A DNA stretch of 64,000 nt. Origin: Paenisporosarcina cavernae (GTDB taxonomy: Bacteria; Bacillota; Bacilli; Bacillales_A; Planococcaceae). Of this stretch, positions 33,460-41,364 are shown one piece after another. Every line of letters begins with the position of its first letter. The first letter of the stretch is position 1. The position numbers and the translations under genes were made by a program. The stretch is taken from the NCBI RefSeq assembly GCF_003595195.1, contig NZ_CP032418.1, positions 1,748,501 through 1,812,500 on the forward strand, read 5' to 3'. The notes beneath the pieces were generated by a model. It was not told the origin of the DNA, did not search any database, and saw only the letters and a program-made list of their open reading frames with translations.

Positions 33460-34147
33460 TGTGCATCCCTCGTTTCTTGTTTTGATTGATTAAGATGGAT
33501 TTAGTGTAATTTAGAGAGGTTGATCCATTCACACGTGTTTCCTTCATTGCTTGAATAACCTGGTCTTCTCCGAAATCGTCAATTAGTGAACCTAACATCT
33601 CAGCAATAAATGAGCTGATTGTACCGAAACCTTCAGATTCGAAAATTTGGAAAGCATTCGGTTCTAATCTCTCTAAATTCTTTACATTCTTACCTTCTTT
33701 AGTTCTTACATTCTTGTTAGCTGTTAGTTGACTGTTAGTCGTCTGTTGATTGACTGTTAGTTGACTGTTAGTTGACTGTTGATTGACTGTTAGTTCGTCT
33801 GTTGATTCATTTTCTTGTTGTTGGTAAATCGCCCAATTCACAATGGTTATAAGTCTATTTTGCTTTGTTGATTCGTCTGTTAGAAATTCGTATTTTTCAA
33901 AACGTTTTAGAGCAGTCCTGACGTTCTGTATCGTCACTCCTTTACCTGCTCTTTCAGCGATGGATGGTAAGGAAGTAACAAATTGACCTGGTTCTGCTTT
34001 GTATCGCTTTCCTTTCCAGTCCCACTCTTTTTCTCTATGGTTCGCCATTGTGAGCAGGGTGATTAAGATCACTTTTTGTTCTGGAGTGGAACCAGTCCAA
34101 ATTGGTTTGTCTGTCAGTTGTCGATGTAATTTAATCCACCCTCCCAA
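33332..34147 (-). CDS. Replication initiator with DnaD-like domain
   Basis: 271 residues. The N-terminal winged-helix part (WIKLHRQLTDKPIWTGSTPE, SLPSIAERAGKGVTIQNVRT) is typical of phage initiators. Residues about 125-150 are a Thr/Asn/Gln-rich linker (NQQSTNSQLTVNQQTTNSQL) encoded by DNA iterons. The C-terminal part contains a DnaD-like domain (FGEDQVIQAMKETRVNGSTS, NYTKSILINQNKKRG). It probably binds the origin inside its own gene and recruits the loader encoded next. Confidence 0.85.
   Translation of the reverse strand: MGGWIKLHRQLTDKPIWTGSTPEQKVILITLLTMANHREKEWDWKGKRYKAEPGQFVTSLPSIAERAGKGVTIQNVRTALKRFEKYEFLTDESTKQNRLITIVNWAIYQQQENESTDELTVNQQSTNSQLTVNQQTTNSQLTANKNVRTKEGKNVKNLERLEPNAFQIFESEGFGTISSFIAEMLGSLIDDFGEDQVIQAMKETRVNGSTSLNYTKSILINQNKKRGMHNASNSRTSSGISPEESARISETNERRKRLAGNESGRNSHYSF
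33714..33820 (+). repeat. Iterons: putative phage replication origin
   Basis: Direct repeats based on GACTGTTAGTT and GTCTGTTGATT follow one another across about 100 bases inside the initiator gene, read TTGACTGTTAGT, CGTCTGTTGATT, TGACTGTTAGTTGACTGTTAG and so on. Iterons in the linker region of the initiator gene are the usual origin arrangement in lambda O-like and DnaD-type phages. Confidence 0.7.
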
Positions 34148-34177
34148 CTTGCTCCCCTGCCTTTCATTTACATTTAT

Positions 34178-34879
34178 TTACGGAATGTGAATTAGTTTGC
34201 CTGTAACTTTTGCAACTTCATCACGTATTAATTGCTCATCTGAATTACTATCGGAAAGATGCAATAACCAAATTTCTTTCAAGACCGATAAATCATTCGC
34301 CCTTAAAAAATCGAGCACATTCTCAAGGCTGAAATGCGATTTCATAATGCGTTGGCGGAGTCCTTTTGGTAATCGGCCAGACTTGTTATTTGCATCCAAC
34401 ACCGACTGGCAATAGTTACACTCGAGCATTAAATGTGTAATGCCTTTGAACTGATACTTGATGTAATAGGTATCTGTGGCGAACAATAATTTTTCTTTTT
34501 TCTCGTTCATCAGGATAAATCCAAATGGCTCAGAAACATCATGCTGCACATCGAAACCTAAAATAGTCCATGTGCCGATTTTGAATAGGTGTTTCGCCTT
34601 TTGTTCATGAATTCGGTGGTGTTGTAAGTCGATTGCTTTTGCCGTTCCTGGACTCATATAACAATCAATGCCAGCTTTTAGAAAACTCTTTAAACCGCCT
34701 ACATGATCGTTATGTTCATGCGTGATCAAGCAGCCTTTAATATCTGCCGTTTGAAAGTTCAATGCTTTCTGTACTTGTTTGAATGACACGCCACCTTCTA
34801 GGAGCAATGGCGTGTGACCATCTGTTACGTAATAACAGTTACCTTTGCTCCCAGTGGCGATTGTCTTGATATCAATCAT
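34178..34879 (-). CDS. MBL-fold metallo-hydrolase
   Basis: 233 residues. The metal-binding motif HEHNDH (in CLITHEHNDHVGGLKSF) with downstream histidine and aspartate (FATDTYYIKY, HLSDSNSDEQ) identifies a metallo-beta-lactamase fold of the YycJ type. Such genes often accompany recT in Firmicute phages, where they may act on nucleic acid ends. Its start overlaps the recT stop by one base. Nuclease activity is inferred. Confidence 0.85.
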   Translation of the reverse strand: MIDIKTIATGSKGNCYYVTDGHTPLLLEGGVSFKQVQKALNFQTADIKGCLITHEHNDHVGGLKSFLKAGIDCYMSPGTAKAIDLQHHRIHEQKAKHLFKIGTWTILGFDVQHDVSEPFGFILMNEKKEKLLFATDTYYIKYQFKGITHLMLECNYCQSVLDANNKSGRLPKGLRQRIMKSHFSLENVLDFLRANDLSVLKEIWLLHLSDSNSDEQLIRDEVAKVTGKLIHIP

Positions 34880-35772
34880 TAGAAACCAGGTCCATTCGAT
34901 TCTGATTCAAAAACAGGTTCAGGTTCCGCCCCATCTTCAATTTGTTCCTCAAAAGGTTCTGAAATTTCTCCTGTTTCCTTGTTCACGTAGTCATCCATAT
35001 CCAGAACTTCTTTATTTGCATTCGTTTGAATTTCTTCTTGCAGCTGAGCATCTTGTAATTTCTCGTCTGATGCACGGAAATGTGTCATTACAAGCGAGTT
35101 ATCATCCGATGTGTTCATCAGTTTTTTACATGCTCGATTGATTACTGTACGCTTGGCCATCTCTTGTGGGAACTTGCTATGTGTTGAATCAGCACTTTTT
35201 GGATTTTGTTTTGATTGTCCCCATGATTTTTCGATTTCTTCAATTGTCATAACTTCTGTGTATACATTATTGTCTTGTTCAATAATCGTGCAGTATGCTC
35301 CGATAATAGCTTTGTTTTGACTACCAAACTTTTGCTTGTGTGAGAGATTGCGAACTCGTCCGTTGACCATTTCATAATCAACCTCGTCGCCTTCGTAAAT
35401 GACTTGGGCATCAATACTCTTAGCGCCGGTCACTCGTTTTGTTACAGCCATTGTTCCGAAATAAGAACGTTGGAATGTCAGTGTTTTTCCATAAACGATG
35501 AAATAACCTTGCTTCTTTGCCGGATTTAATCCTTGGACGACCATATCTAGCAAACTGTTGGCGATACTATCTTTAGAACAAACCTGCAGTGCTGGTCTGT
35601 AACCATCGTTTTTGCCTGTTTTGATTTCTTGTAACATCAGCCATGCTGATTTCATGGCATTTTCTGGACTGTAGTCAGCTGGGAAATGTAACTCTCCTGC
35701 TTCCTGAAATTCCTTCACTTTGTTTGCGACGATATCAACCGTATCTTTCTTGATTAGTGCTAATTCGCTCAT
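34879..35772 (-). CDS. recT: RecT-type single-strand annealing protein
   Basis: 297 residues. PADYSPENAMKSAWLMLQEI, ALQVCSKDSIANSLLDMVVQ followed by GLNPAKKQGYFIVYG and FQRSYFGTMAVTKRV are the conserved core of the RecT family. The acidic C-terminus (EPFEEQIEDGAEPEPVFESE) probably contacts single-strand binding protein. It anneals complementary strands in phage recombination. Encoded between the YopX genes and the MBL hydrolase, with 4-base overlaps. Confidence 0.93.
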   Translation of the reverse strand: MSELALIKKDTVDIVANKVKEFQEAGELHFPADYSPENAMKSAWLMLQEIKTGKNDGYRPALQVCSKDSIANSLLDMVVQGLNPAKKQGYFIVYGKTLTFQRSYFGTMAVTKRVTGAKSIDAQVIYEGDEVDYEMVNGRVRNLSHKQKFGSQNKAIIGAYCTIIEQDNNVYTEVMTIEEIEKSWGQSKQNPKSADSTHSKFPQEMAKRTVINRACKKLMNTSDDNSLVMTHFRASDEKLQDAQLQEEIQTNANKEVLDMDDYVNKETGEISEPFEEQIEDGAEPEPVFESESNGPGF

Positions 35773-36221
35773 TGTGATTCCTCCAGTAAGTTTTTATTTC
35801 TGTAGATATTGCCGATGACTTCAAATTCATCATCTTGCAACCAAACGTAATTCAGAATAAACGCACCATTTGATCCGTAAAACTCCGAGTCGTAATTATT
35901 CCAAATTTCATAAATGCCACTTTGATATTTGACTACTCCGACAAAATATTTATCAACTCTATGTCCGCCAGTTGTGTCGAAATCCACAAAACTAACAATA
36001 TCCCCTTCATAAATCTCCACACCGTTCTTATCCTGTAGTCCTGTGTACTGCATGAGTGCATAGGTACCCGTACCATCAGGAGAGCTTCCTTCACCATTTT
36101 GGAGGTTGTAATAATAAGCTAAATTATCGGAATCGAAAGAAATTGCGTCGTGCACATCAGTTCCGCAAACATGCATGCTTTTACAATCCTTATCCCAAAC
36201 ACGAAATTTAATTTGTCTCAC
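35769..36221 (-). CDS. YopX family protein (copy 1)
   Basis: 150 residues. Starts RQIKFRVWDKDCKSMHVCGT and contains YTGLQDKNGVEIYEGDIVSF, the signature of the YopX family of phage proteins. It ends with GNIYRNKNLLEES, a conserved tail. Function in the early operon is unknown. A second family member follows immediately upstream at 36218-36631, overlapping by 4 bases. Confidence 0.9.
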   Translation of the reverse strand: MRQIKFRVWDKDCKSMHVCGTDVHDAISFDSDNLAYYYNLQNGEGSSPDGTGTYALMQYTGLQDKNGVEIYEGDIVSFVDFDTTGGHRVDKYFVGVVKYQSGIYEIWNNYDSEFYGSNGAFILNYVWLQDDEFEVIGNIYRNKNLLEESQ

Positions 36222-36631
36222 CTTGATTCCTCCAAAAAGTGTGGATGTTGGTATATGTTTCCGATTACTAAGAGATATGAAAATTTTGGCGTTTCGTATA
36301 AGGAACCTTTATTCTTAATTCCAAATGAACCGAAAACAAAATCAATTTCACCTGTATAAAGTAAAGTCCCAAATGAATTTCTGACCTCGGCTATATCACC
36401 TTCAAAAATCTCTACACCATTTTTATCCTTAAGTCCGGTGTATTGTTGTAGGGGACCGAATCGCTCAGGAAAAACTGATTGATGAATCGCGGGATCCGAC
36501 ATTGTTCTCAATATCAAGTCTCCTTGTAACCCAATAGTAATATCTTCCAATCCACCTTTATAAGCTTCGTGTATTGGTTTGAAATATTGGTTATACTTTT
36601 TGTCCCAAAAACGGAACTTTATTTGTCTCAC
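36218..36631 (-). CDS. YopX family protein (copy 2)
   Basis: 137 residues. RQIKFRFWDKKYNQYFKPIH and YTGLKDKNGVEIFEGDIAEV match the YopX family and its tandem neighbour, with the same GNIYQHPHFLEES ending. The tandem pair suggests duplication, with divergence in the central region. Overlaps its neighbours by 4 bases on both sides. Confidence 0.9.
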   Translation of the reverse strand: MRQIKFRFWDKKYNQYFKPIHEAYKGGLEDITIGLQGDLILRTMSDPAIHQSVFPERFGPLQQYTGLKDKNGVEIFEGDIAEVRNSFGTLLYTGEIDFVFGSFGIKNKGSLYETPKFSYLLVIGNIYQHPHFLEESR

Positions 36632-36816
36632 TTTGATTCCTCCAAATATGAAATGTATTGGTTTCTTTTTTCTTTTAAATGATTCAATTTAACTTTTTCG
36701 TTTTCAATTACGTTTGCGTAACTTGTAATTAGTTCCTGGACTTCATGAATTTCCGATTCTAATTTCGGCAAATTATTTTCAATTAACTTTTTAACGTGAT
36801 CAACGCTTTTTTTCAT
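36628..36816 (-). CDS. Small coiled-coil phage protein
   Basis: 62 residues, almost entirely a coiled coil (KKLIENNLPKLESEIHEVQE, NEKVKLNHLKEKRNQYISYL). ATG overlaps the stop of the ATPase gene as ATGA. It may be a partner of the SbcC-like ATPase; that is inference. Confidence 0.6.
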   Translation of the reverse strand: MKKSVDHVKKLIENNLPKLESEIHEVQELITSYANVIENEKVKLNHLKEKRNQYISYLEESK

Positions 36817-38771
36817 TTTGCTTCCTCCACACGTAAAGTTTTGTCTTGCTCGCTAACGATCAGCGAAACGATTTGTGTATCGATAACATTTAGCTTCGTT
36901 ACCGCCTCCGCATTGTCCACGAATATTGGCGCATAAATGCCGTAATGCTCTGATAGAGTTTGGATTATATCCAGTCCGACATTGATTCGCATCGCATTGT
37001 TTAACGAACTGTAATCGACTCCGTTGTAAGTTGTTTCGCACACTTCTTGAAGACCACCATTGATTTGGTTCTCAAACAATTTAAAGTTTGCTAGCTTGAA
37101 TTTGCCGTTAATCTTGTCGGTTAAGAGGTCCACTTTCGCTCGAATGAATTCCTCGGTTAAATGCAACTCGTGATCTAGCTTCTGGAACTCTGCAGCTAGT
37201 AACGATTCGTTTTCGGTTAAGTCCTGAATACGAGCTTTCAAATTGTCGACATTAGCTTGTGCTGCGATGATTGCATTCTTCTCACGCATTTCACTTCTTA
37301 GATCTGCAACTTCTGACTGGATGCCCTGAACCACTTCTTCCAATTCTTCTTTTTCCGATTGAATCGCACTTTTTAATTCATCAATTTGTGCTTGAAGATT
37401 TTTGTATTCGGGTTCTTCTTTTACGTCTCTCACGTTCGATTCAAGAGCATCTAAATCGTTCGCAAGGTTTTGTTCATCATGCATCAAATCAATGAAAATT
37501 AGTCGAGATTTTTCGAGATTTTCAGTTTGTATATGCAAGTCATCTACAAGGGATAGTTTTCGTTCTTTCAATGCATTACCTTCCGCCGAAATTGCCTGTA
37601 AACGATTTGATTTATTAAAATTGAATGCCTCAAGTGCTTTTTGTTCAACCTCATCCCCTCTTTCTTTTAGAAGAGCCTGTCCACATGTTGGGCACTCTGT
37701 ATTTCCGTGAAATTCAAAGCGTTCTTGATCAATATAATTCCAGCGATTTCTTAGCTCTTCCATTTGTCGATCAAGCTTCTGAATGTTCTCGTTTACCCAC
37801 TTGATCTCTTCTTCATGTTTTTGGATTTCACGTTGCCCAAATAGAACATTCTGTTCTGCTTCTTGCCATTTTGCTTGTTTTTCGCGTAATTCTTTTGTTT
37901 CTTCATTCGTAAACTCTTGCTCGAACGTTCTTAATGTTTGAGTTAGTTCCGTTATTTGAAGCTCTTTTTCTTTCACAGAATTACCATTACGAATGTTATT
38001 GATTTGGTTGTTTGCCTGGTCAATTTGCAATTGAATCCCAGCTACTTCACCTTTTAATTCATCGAGGTTTTCATTGCTTTCCGGAATAGATTTCGTGATT
38101 TCATCAATCCTTACTGGAATAGTTAGTAGCTCTTCATTTATTTTTTTTCGACGTTCGGCAATGACTTTACGATGATCGTCAATCGCGCGTCCTTTTAACA
38201 AAATAGGTAGTGCAGCTAGTTCTTTGTTTGTGGCAAATACTTCTTCATCTGTCACATCACCACTGATCGTCAGGAGAATGTCACGACGATCTTTCCATTT
38301 CAGCTGCTCATTGAAAAATGTTGGGCTAGTGATCAGCTTGAACAAATCCTCTTTCACAATGGAATCGACAAATTCGGTGTATTCCTTTTTCTTCTTTGGC
38401 ACACCATCGATGTAGTAATCCGTTTCATGTCCTGTAAATGTAGATTCAGCAGATCCTCGTTTCCGAGTCCACACTTCCTTGTAGACTTTCTTCAATTCAA
38501 CTTCGGTACCATCAACTTCAAACAATCCTTGTACAGAGTGATTTAAGTTGTGTAGCTCGTTACCGTTAGCATTTAGTGTCTTAATAGAAAAATCCTTGAC
38601 GTTATGCGAATCCTTATCGAAAAGTAACCACACAAATCCATCAAATAACGTAGATTTACCAACCGCATTATCACCGTAGACATTGACTGAATTACCATTT
38701 AGAACTAGCGAAAAATTTTTAATCCCTTTGAAGTTCTCTAACTCCATTGAGAGTAATTTAATCGTTTTCAA
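36813..38771 (-). CDS. SbcC/RecN-like AAA ATPase of the phage recombination module
   Basis: 652 residues. Walker A in GNSVNVYGDNAVGKSTLFDG near the N-terminus, long coiled coils between about residues 190 and 560, a zinc hook CPTCGQ in TECPTCGQALLKERGD near residue 360, and a C-terminal ATPase half (YAPIFVDNAEAVTKLNVIDT). This is the Rad50/SbcC architecture. It begins the recombination block that continues with YopX genes, RecT and the MBL hydrolase. No SbcD or YqaJ-type exonuclease is encoded nearby, so the MBL protein may supply the nuclease. Confidence 0.88.
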   Translation of the reverse strand: MKTIKLLSMELENFKGIKNFSLVLNGNSVNVYGDNAVGKSTLFDGFVWLLFDKDSHNVKDFSIKTLNANGNELHNLNHSVQGLFEVDGTEVELKKVYKEVWTRKRGSAESTFTGHETDYYIDGVPKKKKEYTEFVDSIVKEDLFKLITSPTFFNEQLKWKDRRDILLTISGDVTDEEVFATNKELAALPILLKGRAIDDHRKVIAERRKKINEELLTIPVRIDEITKSIPESNENLDELKGEVAGIQLQIDQANNQINNIRNGNSVKEKELQITELTQTLRTFEQEFTNEETKELREKQAKWQEAEQNVLFGQREIQKHEEEIKWVNENIQKLDRQMEELRNRWNYIDQERFEFHGNTECPTCGQALLKERGDEVEQKALEAFNFNKSNRLQAISAEGNALKERKLSLVDDLHIQTENLEKSRLIFIDLMHDEQNLANDLDALESNVRDVKEEPEYKNLQAQIDELKSAIQSEKEELEEVVQGIQSEVADLRSEMREKNAIIAAQANVDNLKARIQDLTENESLLAAEFQKLDHELHLTEEFIRAKVDLLTDKINGKFKLANFKLFENQINGGLQEVCETTYNGVDYSSLNNAMRINVGLDIIQTLSEHYGIYAPIFVDNAEAVTKLNVIDTQIVSLIVSEQDKTLRVEEAK

Positions 38772-38857
38772 ATGCCTGCCTCCTTGCCCCTTATGAAAGA
38801 ATGTTGTATTCTATAGGGGACTTCTTTAGTTTTAGGTCCACTGTTGGTAGCAGTGGG

Positions 38858-39046
38858 CTATTTTTGTACCAATAGCTCTGTCGTCCCTTTAAAAATCACT
38901 TTCTTCACTTCATATCCTTCTGCTAAATGCTCGTCCATTACTTACACGACAGATGATAGATTTGTGTCTTTCGTGTACACAAGCTCGATTGTTTTGTTAA
39001 AGCCATCCTCAAAGTGCGCTTCCCATAAGTAATACTCCTGTTCCAC
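38858..39046 (-). pseudogene. Small phage gene split by an in-frame TAA
   Basis: A GTG start at 39046 preceded by GAGGGGGTGAG gives 34 residues (EQEYYLWEAHFEDGFNKTIE ... NLSSVV), then TAA at 38942-38944, then the same frame continues with VMDEHLAEGYEVKKVIFKGT and TELLVQK to a TAG at 38858. Together the two parts read as one small protein of about 62 residues. The second ATG (38938) has no RBS. Either a nonsense mutation or two tiny genes. Confidence 0.5.
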
Positions 39047-39050
39047 TTTC

Positions 39051-39302
39051 TCACCCCCTCTCAAGGATTTGTTTCGATTCGTCCTCTAACCTAGTAAAAT
39101 CAACCACTAGACGATAACCCCAGTGCTTACAATATTCTCGTTGAAAATCGAGCATTTCTTTTAATTCCTTCTGCGTTAATCGAAGTTCCAATTCACCGAC
39201 AACAGGTTCAAAGTGTCGTTGGAAATGTACGATGAACTCATTGTTTGGCAACTTCTTAATTGGTGCTATTCGAACTGTTTTTTCTGACATTATTACTCTC
39301 AT
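39051..39302 (-). CDS. Hypothetical phage protein
   Basis: 83 residues, ATG at 39302 overlapping the stop of the preceding gene (ATGA). KTVRIAPIKKLPNNEFIVHF, then FEPVVGELELRLTQKELKEM and a helical end (DFTRLEDESKQILERG). Not recognised. Confidence 0.6.
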   Translation of the reverse strand: MRVIMSEKTVRIAPIKKLPNNEFIVHFQRHFEPVVGELELRLTQKELKEMLDFQREYCKHWGYRLVVDFTRLEDESKQILERG

Positions 39303-39433
39303 AAATTCTCGATAAAAATGGAGATTTGGCTGTACAAGATTAATACAAGAATGATAGCTGCGATCAGGAAAAAACGTCTCTCTGTTTTGGACAGCGGTTC
39401 TACAAATAAGTAGTTCTCAATTCTTTTCATCAT
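39299..39433 (-). CDS. Small membrane protein
   Basis: 44 residues: a basic N-terminus (MMKRIENYLFVEPLSKTERR) then one membrane segment (FFLIAAIILVLILYSQISIF). Both its start and stop overlap neighbours by ATGA, giving a chain of coupled micro-ORFs. Function unknown. Confidence 0.55.
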   Translation of the reverse strand: MMKRIENYLFVEPLSKTERRFFLIAAIILVLILYSQISIFIENL

Positions 39434-39579
39434 GAGATGTTCTCCACATTCACTCGGTATTTAACGGCCAATTCTTTCACGATAGCTAGATAGATTTCGG
39501 TTAAACGTGAATCATCTGCAATCGCATCTAGTTTAGAAACTTTGTTTACAGTAGACTTAGCGACTCCATTAAGTGCCAT
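39430..39579 (-). CDS. Small hypothetical phage protein
   Basis: 49 residues: MALNGVAKSTVNKVSKLDAI then ADDSRLTEIYLAIVKELAVK and YRVNVENIS. The ATG overlaps the end of the antirepressor gene and the stop overlaps the next ATG. Helical; possibly DNA-binding. Not recognised. Confidence 0.55.
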   Translation of the reverse strand: MALNGVAKSTVNKVSKLDAIADDSRLTEIYLAIVKELAVKYRVNVENIS

Positions 39580-40201
39580 TACTTTTTTGCTTGTTCGTCA
39601 CTCGAATACTTAACTTACACTTCGCGCGATCTTCAAGAATTTTGTAGCTTTCATTGCGAATCTCTTTGAACATGTCGTAACCGCCCTGCGCTTGAGCAAT
39701 TCGATTTAATATTCCAGTGATTTTCTTGCGCCACTCGACAACCGATAAGCCAATAATCTCGTTAATGTTGTGTTGTTCTGTTTCAATTTTTCCGATACGA
39801 CCTTCTTGTTCGTTTAACTTTTTCTCCATTTCCACCATGTTCTGTGCTTGGAGCAATGCGTACTCGGCAGGAGTTAATTGTTTCTGTTGATAGGAGCCCG
39901 TTTTTCGAATAGAGGGAATGACTTCCTTCGTGATCCACCGCTTAAAATCTTTTGCCTCTTGCTTACGACTTCCTAAAACCAAACTGTAAAGTCCTGATTC
40001 ATTTACGAAATTTGTGTCACCTTGACGCCCTATGTTGAACATAGACCGTTCATCTTCATCTAGTCGTTGCAACGCTTGAGTAACATTTTTAATTTCAAGG
40101 ACTTCGCAAACATCAGTTGCAGCAAACCAGATTTCTTCACCTTGTTGCAGTGTGCGTAATTCGTTGTTTTGAAACTGGAATACGTTTTGTAATTGATTCA
40201 T
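39569..40201 (-). CDS. Antirepressor with BRO-N domain
   Basis: 210 residues. The BRO-N domain occupies residues about 1-105 (LRTLQQGEEIWFAATDVCEV, ALQRLDEDERSMFNI, GLYSLVLGSRKQEAKDFKRW, ITKEVIPSIRKTGSY). A coiled-coil linker and a C-terminal helical domain (LSVVEWRKKITGILNRIAQA) follow. Phage antirepressors of this type relieve CI-like repression after damage or superinfection. RBS AGAGGTAG upstream. It faces a divergent plus-strand gene across a 59-bp promoter region. Confidence 0.88.
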   Translation of the reverse strand: MNQLQNVFQFQNNELRTLQQGEEIWFAATDVCEVLEIKNVTQALQRLDEDERSMFNIGRQGDTNFVNESGLYSLVLGSRKQEAKDFKRWITKEVIPSIRKTGSYQQKQLTPAEYALLQAQNMVEMEKKLNEQEGRIGKIETEQHNINEIIGLSVVEWRKKITGILNRIAQAQGGYDMFKEIRNESYKILEDRAKCKLSIRVTNKQKSNGT

Positions 40202-40217
40202 TCTTCTACCTCTTTTC

Positions 40218-40228
40218 TTTGGTATAAT
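40218..40228 (+). promoter_or_regulatory. Extended -10 promoter of the Cas2-like gene
   Basis: TGGTATAAT (40220-40228) is a consensus extended -10 (TGnTATAAT), which needs little -35 contact; 33 bases follow to the ATG with GGGGAGG. The same stretch must also contain the divergent antirepressor promoter (TATACC on the minus strand). Confidence 0.65.
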
Positions 40229-40260
40229 TTCCCTATCTCATGTAGAGGGGAGGTGTTAAC

Positions 40261-40539
40261 ATGACTACTTACTTAATCTCTTACGATCTAATGGACAAAG
40301 ATAAAAATTATGACGGTGTAGCCGAAGCAATTAAGTCTTGTTCCACCGGAGTTTGGTGTAGACCGCTTGCTTCTGTATTTTTAATCGAGTCCTACTTGTC
40401 TGCACAAGAAATATCAAATGCCATTAAGGCGAAAGTTGACGCTGACGATAAATGGCTAGTAATTGAAGTTAAAAACAACAAATATGGTGTTCTTAAGCGT
40501 GATATGTGGGAGTATATGAATAAAAATATGTTTATTTAG
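40261..40539 (+). CDS. Cas2-like ferredoxin-fold small protein
   Basis: 92 residues. MTTYLISYDLMDKDKNYDGV at the N-terminus (strand then the conserved Asp after YDL), CRPLASVFLIESYLSAQEIS and DKWLVIEVKNNKYGVL follow the pattern of stand-alone Cas2-like or SinR-family proteins. Cas2 relatives outside CRISPR loci include VapD-type nucleases. No cas1, CRISPR repeats or obvious antitoxin lie nearby. It has its own strong promoter and RBS (GGGGAGGTG) on the strand opposite to the early operon. Nuclease activity is possible but unproven. Confidence 0.7.
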   Translation: MTTYLISYDLMDKDKNYDGVAEAIKSCSTGVWCRPLASVFLIESYLSAQEISNAIKAKVDADDKWLVIEVKNNKYGVLKRDMWEYMNKNMFI

Positions 40540-40783
40540 TTCCAGGACTTGCTAATTCGCCGTGGCATTTACCTTCAGAAGTCTCTGGTTCGAATTCTTC
40601 AGATAATTTGTTAATTTGAGTGATCGAGTAATTTTCTAAGTACACATGAGCAACTTTTGGAAGAGCCTGAATCTCTTCTGGAGTTGCTTGTTCTTTTTTC
40701 AACGACACACTAACAATCCACTCAGCTAATGCTTTAAGAACATCTTCACGAGATAACCCCGCGTATTCACTTGGTGTTTCCAT
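40532..40783 (-). CDS. Hypothetical phage protein
   Basis: 83 residues, ATG with AGGAGG-type RBS. LSREDVLKALAEWIVSVSLK then TPEEIQALPKVAHVYLENYS, mostly helical, polar C-terminus. Overlaps the convergent Cas2-like gene by 8 bases. Not recognised. Confidence 0.6.
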   Translation of the reverse strand: METPSEYAGLSREDVLKALAEWIVSVSLKKEQATPEEIQALPKVAHVYLENYSITQINKLSEEFEPETSEGKCHGELASPGTK

Positions 40784-40836
40784 GCCCTATTCCTCCTAGT
40801 GTCATTATTTTTATAGTTGTTAACAAACCTTGATAT

Positions 40837-41157
40837 TTAATTAGGATCTAGAGGGTTAAAAGAAAGCACTCCTGTTTTCTTTCTTCCGTCAGCAGTCTCA
40901 AATTCATCAATTGATTTACATAATTGACCTAACCTATTTTCCTCAGTGGTTGTTCCAGCAACCTGTGGGGACTTTTCTTTTGTTGAGTAGTCTAATGCAT
41001 CTTCAAAAGTATCTAAGAATCGGATTGACTCTTCTTTGTTTGCTAGAAGACAATTTAATAATGCTGAGAACTGCCTTTGCTCACGATCATTTAGCTTGCG
41101 TAGCTTCGATGCTATCTCACTTGTTCTTATTTCGATGACTTTCTTCGAAACGTTCAT
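40837..41157 (-). CDS. Hypothetical phage protein
   Basis: 106 residues, helical N-terminus (VSKKVIEIRTSEIASKLRKL, NDREQRQFSALLNCLLANKE). The ATG overlaps the stop of the preceding small gene by one base. Acidic middle and no recognised domain. Part of the leftward early operon. Confidence 0.6.
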   Translation of the reverse strand: MNVSKKVIEIRTSEIASKLRKLNDREQRQFSALLNCLLANKEESIRFLDTFEDALDYSTKEKSPQVAGTTTEENRLGQLCKSIDEFETADGRKKTGVLSFNPLDPN

Positions 41158-41354
41158 TAGACTACCTCACTTACTATTTTTGGAATGTATGGATATTTTT
41201 CATGAAAATACAAAACTGGCACTTTACCGCTTTCAGTCCAATAACCTTTTTCTTTCAACTCATCATTCATTGCTTTCACTCTCATTTGGGCTACTCGCAA
41301 TGAATGAAGGCCAAGTAATTTTTGAACATCTTTTGTGTTGTAAAAATGTTTCAT
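41157..41354 (-). CDS. Excisionase-like / HTH small protein
   Basis: 65 residues from the ATG at 41354, with AGGAGG upstream; the longer reading from 41444 runs through the Cro-like gene. KHFYNTKDVQKLLGLHSLRV followed by AQMRVKAMNDELKEKG is a MerR/excisionase-type winged helix (first residues choosing a recognition helix). The tail (VPVLYFHEKYPYIPKIVSEV) resembles excisionase C-termini. Could direct excision with the integrase; assigned by pattern and position next to cro. Confidence 0.65.
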   Translation of the reverse strand: MKHFYNTKDVQKLLGLHSLRVAQMRVKAMNDELKEKGYWTESGKVPVLYFHEKYPYIPKIVSEVV

Positions 41355-41364
41355 AATATTCCTC

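Noticed and set aside
40261-40539. A CRISPR-Cas adaptation module around the Cas2-like gene
   Set aside because: No Cas1, other cas genes or repeats are within the prophage.
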